From the NCBI RefSeq assembly GCF_037975245.1, contig NC_092572.1, forward strand, positions 30,043,989-30,107,988: 64,000 nucleotides of DNA. The letters are read 5' to 3'. The first letter of the stretch is position 1, and each line of letters opens with the position of its first letter. The notes under the pieces were generated by a model, which worked only from the letters and a program-made list of their open reading frames with translations, made no database searches and was not told the DNA's origin. The translations under genes were made by a program, and so were the position numbers. Positions 58,173 to 64,000 of the stretch are shown here, in pieces. The DNA comes from Apostichopus japonicus (taxonomy: Eukaryota > Echinodermata > Holothuroidea > Aspidochirotida > Stichopodidae).

Positions 58173-58830
58173 CAAGGGCGGCAGAACCGGGGGGGCACAG
58201 GGGGCACGTGCCCCCCCACTTTTCCTCAGGTTAAAAATTTGCCCTTTTTCTACATAAAAATTGAGGTGTCTCAAGTTAGCAATTAGAGGCCAGGGAACCA
58301 GAATGAACACTCGGGAAGGGCCGTTTCCGGCCATCTAAGGGGTTTGTAAAACCAAAAAATTTCTTGTACGCTCCGCGCCAACCGATGGTGGCGCTCCGCT
58401 CAGATAGTCGTGCATACAACTTTGCAAATCCTGGCTACGCCCCAGACTTTTAATGAATTTTTGTTGGTCAAACTCAAAGCTATTTCGAATGGAAAAAAAA
58501 ATGGTTAAGATATTATCAAGAAATAAACTCTAATCCAGATGATTCCTACATTAGCAACTACATAGCTTGTTTTCACCTCATTTTGTCTCAAAAGAAAACT
58601 TGTTCCTTGTTTCCCAATTTGCACATTGGATATTGCAGTGCTATATGCATATTTTCCTTGAGGGGGGGGGGGGGGGACGTTGATGGAGTGATGTGTATAT
58701 GCAAATAAGATAATAGCCTACAATAAGAGTTATAAAGGGTATATAATGCTGCATCAGTCCAATCGAATTTCTGCAAAGTGCCCTTTGATGTTGGTGCCCC
58801 CCCAGATTGAAAGTGCTTCCGCCGCCCTTG
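58173..58830 (+). mobile_element. hAT-like MITE, CAAGGGCGG family, perfect 8-bp target duplication, with nested fragment
   Basis: Starts CAAGGGCGGCAGAACCGG and ends CTTCCGCCGCCCTTG. GGCCTTGC lies exactly outside both ends (58165-58172 and 58831-58838). The order of blocks matches the 23437 element in reverse (CACTTTTCCTCAGGTTAAAA, CCCAATTTGCACATTGGATA, TTTGATGTTGGTGCCC). About 58262-58447 replaces sequence present in the 63513 copy and matches 11569-11708, so another MITE piece is inserted inside. Non-coding. Confidence 0.85.
58303..58445. mobile_element. Nested hAT-like fragment
   Basis: Shares CACTCGGGAAG, TTTGTAAA, TTCTTGTACGCTCCGCGCC and GATGGTGGCGCTCCGCT with 11569-11708. It ends CTACGCCCCAG. 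Insertion into the surrounding MITE shows the order of events: the host element landed first. Confidence 0.65.
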
Positions 58831-58838
58831 GGCCTTGC

Positions 58839-59519
58839 AGTACTACATAGCTCTGTGACAGCTTCAGTGAGCCTCCTATTCTTGCACTGACAGTGGCTAA
58901 ACCATTTTTATCCAAGCATTTGAGTTACAATTCATCCAAGGTATACTTCAATACCAACACTTAACATCTGAAGCCATTAAGAACTTTCTAACTTATACAT
59001 AAATATCATTTGAGTTTTTCAACTATTTGTTTCAGCAGAAGCAAAGGTCAATTTTTTATTATTACAATGCTGGTATCGTGTAACATGCTGCTGATTATGT
59101 AAACACAGGTGTTCCTCTCAAATGAAAACTTCCCTGCTCATACCAGTGATAGATGAGTTTACACTGGAGAAATTGACTTTCTCTGGGAAGCATATGACAT
59201 TTCAAAGTAAGGTTTTTTGGTCAGTTGGGATTGTTAACAGGTTTGTATTCAATGGATTGATCCTACAAGCATTTTGATCTGTAGTGGTAAATAATGATTC
59301 TTGCACTATATTACAAATATTTGCTGTTAAGTTTTGATTGTAAGTTGTCTGTATATTCTGCACATGTGAATATCACCGTCAGCTAATTATATGAAAAAGT
59401 ACAATACAACAGTGCTAACTGAATGCAACATCTGTCATCATTATTGCATGTCTGTACGTAAGACCTTTCAGTGTTACAAACCCTGTCTCAATCAGTAGCC
59501 CAGTCATAAATCCAAGTTA
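58839..59519. other. Unassigned sequence
   Basis: Nothing recognised. Confidence 0.4.
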
Positions 59520-60378
59520 GATGACCGAAAGAATATTTTGCATGAAATTTGTCACTTCTGTAGTTCTTTGTATAGCTCCGACAACACTTCTGCAGGATCT
59601 TACCTTTACTACTTAGTTCACCCTGAATTATGCTATGTCGTCTCCAAGCTTTGTGATGGTGAACTCATTTTGGTAGAATGTTCTACTGATCTATTAAATA
59701 ATAATAAAGCTCCTTGAAGCGATGGCTCTTTGGCTAATTGTTACAAATACTTTTGGCACTTGATTGGTCATTTCATGGTCCATTCCATTAATAATGGTTA
59801 TAAGTAAAGGTTCCCTCTCCCCAGAGCAGACTCGCAGGGTGATTGCTCTCATCCCAAAGTCTGGGAAGGATTCATCTTTGCTTCAAGATTATCGTCCTAT
59901 TCCTCGTTTAAAGCTATTGCGGCCAGGGTGAAATTAGTTCTCCAGAATATGATTGGACCAAATCAGACTGGTTTCAGATTAGTTTTAGATTTGATTCATC
60001 ATACTAATGATTTTAATATTCCTGGTTTTCTTTCCTTAATAGACTTTGAAAAAGCTTTTGATAAGTTGAAATGGAATTTGATACAGGATGCCCATACCTT
60101 CTTTCATTCTGGGCTTATGTTAGGTGTGGTATTCATGCACAACAGTGATGACTTGTTCCATCTTAACTACCAGCCCAAACTTTCCTGTCTCCAGAACAGC
60201 CTCCATATCTGGAAGAGTAGGGATTTGACTCCTACTGGCCGTAAATCATCGTTAAAACCTTTGGCCTCTCTCAATTGGTATATCTATTTCTTGTTATCAT
60301 CAAAGGCTTTCATGAAGGCTATCATCAAAAAGCAAAATTTGGACCAACTTTTTGGGGAATGTTGGTTTACCTTGTAGT
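59520..60378 (+). pseudogene. L1/Tx1-like LINE reverse transcriptase relic
   Basis: Across several frames the + strand shows CSSLYSSDNTSAGS and a linker ending NNNKAP*SDG (a TGA replaces the Gly codon of the usual SPGSDG box), then CYKYFWHLIG. Next come QTRRVIALIPKSGKDSS and LLQDYRPIP; after a small deletion the next frame reads KAIAARVKLVL, IGPNQTGF and LSLIDFEKAFDKLKWN (RT block A). This order matches L1/Tx1-clade ORF2 from the region before RT into its first blocks. After ~60125 the 60-codon remainder no longer matches, so the element is broken there. Stops, a deletion and loss of the catalytic YADD region mean it is inactive. Confidence 0.75.
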
Positions 60379-61702
60379 TTTATTTTATATGTAGAGAGAT
60401 TGATGTTTAATAAACAATCATTGTTCTCTAAAGGCCTGTTCCCACGAACGCGGGCTTGCTTCACTCTTGATCGACCTATCGAGGCTAGGGCAACTTGATC
60501 CACCCTTTTACTCCGTGGGAACGGAGCAAGCCCGAGCTTGATCAAGCCCCTCATGAGAGGTGGGGTTAGGACAGCTAAGCCCGGGTAAACGTTAATCAAT
60601 GTAAATAAACTATTGCCTTGGGGTGTAAAAGATACGATGGATTTTATCCGTTGTGGTTTGCGCCGCTTGCTTATTTCTGTATCGACATAAACTATGTCTA
60701 TTTTCATACTGGTTGTGCATGTGTACAATGGACCGATGCAGCTAAAATGAAGGAATTACGTAAGGCATTGCTGAGTAGTACACATTGTGTAGCTGCCCGT
60801 GTATATCCGCATACATACAGTATAAAGTTTGAGTTGCTTTCTTGAAGACGTCCAGATAACCGGAAAGGCCATTATTATTATTATCATTATCATCGATATT
60901 TTCCTGTACAATATGTCGCAGAAGTAGACAGAGTAGAGTATGTGGTCGGAAGATGAAGTATTCACATTGCTTGGCATTTAGTGCGACGAAAATAATATTT
61001 CGAAATTTGATGGGATATACCGCAACGCTCCAGTGTACTGAGACATCTGTATGCGTATGGGAGAGAAAGGCTACGGCAGAACGGTCAGCCAAATAAAATA
61101 CAAACTGAAAAATTTAAGCTAGGCTTACTGTTACTGGATTCTATTTTATCGATAATCAGGAACATTATATGTAATAGCCCAACTAACAAGTAGCCTAGTT
61201 ACTTACTCATCAGGCCCGTAAAATTTTACAATCTTATAGGCCTGTATAAAAGAAAAATTTGTAAATCACATATCAAAGTAAAAATAAAAGGATAACTAGA
61301 ATGCATGCATTCTGGATTCAGTCAAACAAGAGCCACATCACACATGTTTGCTAACTTAAAAAGACAAGACTTACAATTGACCGTAAAGAATTATTGCTGT
61401 GTGCATATCCCGATGCGGGAACATGTTTATAGACATGAAACCGATGTGCTGAACTTTTTCCCGCCGTTTAGACTGGGTGTCCCAAAGTCAAAATCATGGT
61501 CAATGAAGCTCTTAGTAAACGTCCATATAAGGGAATATGGGTGGAGTTTACATTCGCTATCTACAGGGTTGATGAATGACGTTTACCAGTTGAAATATGT
61601 GATTGGTTAATTGCTATCATCTTAAAACATAAAACACAAATCGCAGGACCAACTGTTTAATAGTGTAGACTGTAGAGCTCGAAATGAAATCGTGGCACAG
61701 TG
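60379..61702. other. Unassigned, CpG-richer sequence
   Basis: 60433-60540 holds GTTCCCACG and CGGGCTTGCT with their complements nearby, perhaps one end of a DNA element. Frames at 60300-60728 (-), 60742-61092 (-) and 61305-61610 (+, 101 codons) have no recognisable product or splice context. Confidence 0.35.
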
Positions 61703-62500
61703 CCCAATATTTGGGGGTACACGTTGTCAGTCCGACACGTTTTCAGTCCGAAAATAAAATACACGTTTTTAGTCGATAAAAACGAGTTTTCAGTCCGACA
61801 CGTTTTCAGTCCGAAAATAAAATACATGTTTTTAGTCAAAAAAACGAGTTTTCAGTCCGACAGCTTTTCAGTCCGAAAATAAAATTCACAATTTACATGC
61901 ATCTTGGTGCGGAATAGAGCAGTGTTTCGTCAAAAATGAAAAAAAAAGCCCCCACTGTATGGGTGAAAAAGTAACGTGATTTCAAATAATCCCTGGGCTC
62001 AACCCATGCAACAACATGGATAATTAAGTGACTACGCACCATCCATGACATCCTACGACCGAACAAGAACGCAACCGTGCGTGGTGATTACTTGCCGAAA
62101 TGATCCCACCTCGCAACTCCCACCTCGCATTCCAGTGTTGTTTATTGGTCACATTAAAACTGCATTCATTGCCAAACTGAATACGTGTACCTCATTTTCG
62201 GACTGAAAAACGTATATTACACGTTTTCAATCTGAAAACGTGTATTTCATTTTCGGCCTGAAAACGTGTATTTTATTTTCGGACTGAAAACGTGTATTTC
62301 ATTTTCGGACTGAAAAACGTTTACTACACGTGTTCAGTCTGAAAACGTGTATATCATTTTCATACTGAAAAACATGCATTACACGTTTCAGTCTGAAAGC
62401 GTGTATTTTATTTTCGGACTGAAAACGTGTATTTCATTTTCGGACCGAAAACTTGTCGGACTGAGGGGTGTACCACCCCCCCCCCCCCCCAATATCGGAC
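61703..62500. mobile_element. Fold-back element with arms made of short repeats
   Basis: The left arm (61725-61880) repeats CAGTCCGACACGTTTTCAG and CGAAAATAAAATACACG. The right arm (62197-62465) repeats the complements, GAAAACGTGTATTTCATTTT and CGGACTG. The outermost ends also pair (CCCAATATTTGGGGGTACAC against a G-run version ending GGTACAC). About 300 bp of unrelated sequence separates the arms. This architecture is that of Foldback-type elements. No coding frame and no clear target duplication was found. Confidence 0.7.
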
Positions 62501-63504
62501 TTTCAACGAATAGAAGATGGATTTAAGTTGCTCATAAACTAAAAATTGTGAAAGCATATGAATTCAAACTGAATAGAGGGGAAATATGTGGGTACAGTTA
62601 TAACACATGGAATAGTTTTAACCACAGCAATCGTTATCCATGGAATATATTTAAGAAAAATGTTATAATTGAAACATATAAATAAGAAAAATTTGCTGAG
62701 ATAAAATTCACGGATCAACTTTACAGCAAAAGGATAAACAACGAAGTCTTCTGTTCAAACTTTCGTCGTGTTACACAAAAACCACGAAAACACCGATGCA
62801 CTACATATGTATATGACGGCTCAACGATGTTTTTAAAACACATATAATTTATATTGAATTTCACCGAAAATTAACAAAGAAATTAATCTGTATTCGAACG
62901 CGGTATTTGTCGTGATTACTGCAGGAACTGTATGGATCGTGGGTTACGTCGCCATCTGCATTTGCGAAGATGACGTCACGTTCTCTACTGTTCAAGTATA
63001 TTTGAAATATCCACCCTAAACGATTAAAAATAGTTTCTCTGTCAAACGCATATTTGGAAAATTATTTATTGGCTTTAAGGTAACGGTCTGAGGGCTACCA
63101 GACAATTCTTTTAAAGATAGCATACTGTTGTTTAACTGGGGGTGGGGGGGGTGGCATTATCGGGATTTTGGCAGGCCAGCGAGTTTTCGTTTCACGTCAT
63201 TCAGAATATGGTCCGAAATATACAACAACAAAAAACAACAAAATAACGGTGGACGAAAGATATGACGTGTTACACTTGTAAGATTTCCCGCGACCATCGT
63301 TTGGGTTAGCACTAATTTCCCGCCAATTTGTAAAGTGTAAGAAATGAATTATAAACGCTGCTTAGGAGTCATAATTGAACCACGTTATCTTACATCTGAT
63401 CATAAGACATAAGGGGATGTACAAAATACTTTTTCTTCAAATAGTTATGCGTAGGCCTACCAGGTGAGATGAATGTATATTTAGCCAGCATGAATTGATC
63501 TAGT
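62501..63504. other. Unassigned sequence
   Basis: TGACGTCA, a full cAMP-response-element octamer, lies at 62971-62978 in a CpG-richer stretch. A G-run lies around 63138-63150. No gene supported. Confidence 0.35.
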
Positions 63505-63512
63505 AACAAAGG

Positions 63513-64000
63513 CAAGGGCGGCGGAACCGGGGGGGGGGGGCACAGGGGGCACGTGCCCCCACTTTTCCTCAGGATAAAAATGTGCCCTTTCTCTACATAA
63601 AAAATTGTACTCTTGATCACCTTATTAGGTCAGCGATATTTCAGTAAGAGATCATCTAATCCTAATTGAGAAGTTTTAATGAATTTCTGTGGGTCAAACT
63701 CAAATGTTTACTACCACAAGGCTTCTAACATTCTGGTGAGTGCTTTTAAGCATATTCAATGTGTCCAAAAAATAATCCTAATACATTTCCAAAAATACAT
63801 TGCTATATTACATTGTGACTTTGTGTTAAGCAGAAGCCATTTATAGCCTACTATGAATAATGAGTTTAGTTTTTATATCCCATAACCTATACCCCATCCT
63901 TTCTTATTTTGACATGTTTCATGCATGTATCGATCGCGTGTGTATGGACTTGGACTTTATGTTTTCACCTCATTTTGTCTCATCGAAAGAAAACTTGTTC
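63513..64000 (+). mobile_element. hAT-like MITE, CAAGGGCGG family, cut by the window end
   Basis: Starts CAAGGGCGGCGGAACCGG with a G-run, GGGGGCACGTGCCCCC and CACTTTTCCTCAGGATAAAA, as in the 58173 copy. TTTTAATGAATTTCTGTGGG and CACCTCATTTTGTCTCATCG follow in the same order. The left flank AACAAAGG (63505-63512) should recur beyond the window if the copy is complete. Confidence 0.8.

Noticed and set aside
60433-60540. Harbinger-like or hairpin element starting AGGCCTGTTCCCACG
   Set aside because: The blocks GTTCCCACG and CGGGCTTGCT recur on the other side in the wrong order for simple terminal inverted repeats, and no flanking duplication was found.

Overview
The window is a 64 kb piece of an animal nuclear genome. 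It is AT-rich, intron-containing and full of transposon relics and tandem repeats, with no bacterial-style gene packing. The best taxonomic guess is an invertebrate deuterostome, perhaps an echinoderm such as a sea cucumber. That guess rests on the mix of RTE, CR1/L2-like and L1/Tx1-like LINEs, hAT, Harbinger and Mutator-type MITEs and tRNA-derived SINEs, together with a PEA15-type death-effector-domain gene. It is an inference, not something the sequence proves.

Only one cellular gene can be assembled with confidence. It is a three-coding-exon gene on the + strand (49909-50089, 51963-52103, 54428-54540). Splice phases fit exactly and give a 144-residue protein with one N-terminal death effector domain and a C-terminal tail like that of PEA-15, the ERK/FADD-binding adaptor. 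Its second intron starts inside a 54-bp minisatellite of about 17 units, and most units carry a copy of the exon-2 splice donor. Its probable 3' UTR holds a ~75-bp tandem repeat that multiplies AATAAA signals. An RTE LINE sits just past the last poly(A) signals.

Layout: 1-262, 73-bp tandem repeat; 2.6-3.3 kb, 36-bp GC-rich minisatellite open on both strands; 3.3-9.7 kb, mostly unassigned, with an (AT)n tract and a hAT MITE copy; 9.7-15.7 kb, a cluster of non-autonomous DNA elements (small hairpin element, Mutator-like fold-back MITE, hAT fragments, tRNA-derived SINE, hAT MITE with intact 8-bp target duplication, 1-kb inverted-repeat element); 18.4-20.8 kb, 31-copy 72-bp minisatellite; 23.4-28.1 kb, hAT MITE, 52-bp repeat and two Harbinger elements with TTA target duplications, one keeping a ruined transposase segment; 31.1-31.7 kb, 40-bp satellite; 32.2-34.3 kb, weak candidate exons; 34.4-35.1 kb, ~74-bp repeat; 36.4-40.7 kb, two CR1/L2-like LINE 3' ends; 42.6-42.9 kb, hAT MITE; 43.7-45.7 kb, a 2-kb 23/27-bp satellite lying between two further weak candidate exons; 49.9-55.9 kb, the PEA15-like gene; 56.0-57.1 kb, RTE insertion; 58.2-58.8 kb, hAT MITE with a nested fragment; 59.5-60.4 kb, L1/Tx1-like relic; 61.7-62.5 kb, fold-back element with repeat-built arms; 63.5 kb to the end, a third copy of the 23.4-kb hAT family.

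Many small open frames elsewhere have no recognisable product and look like chance. No rRNA, functional tRNA or CRISPR was seen. The nearest thing to an unusual system is the PEA15-like gene, whose processing signals (splice donor and polyadenylation hexamer) have both been amplified by tandem repeats.
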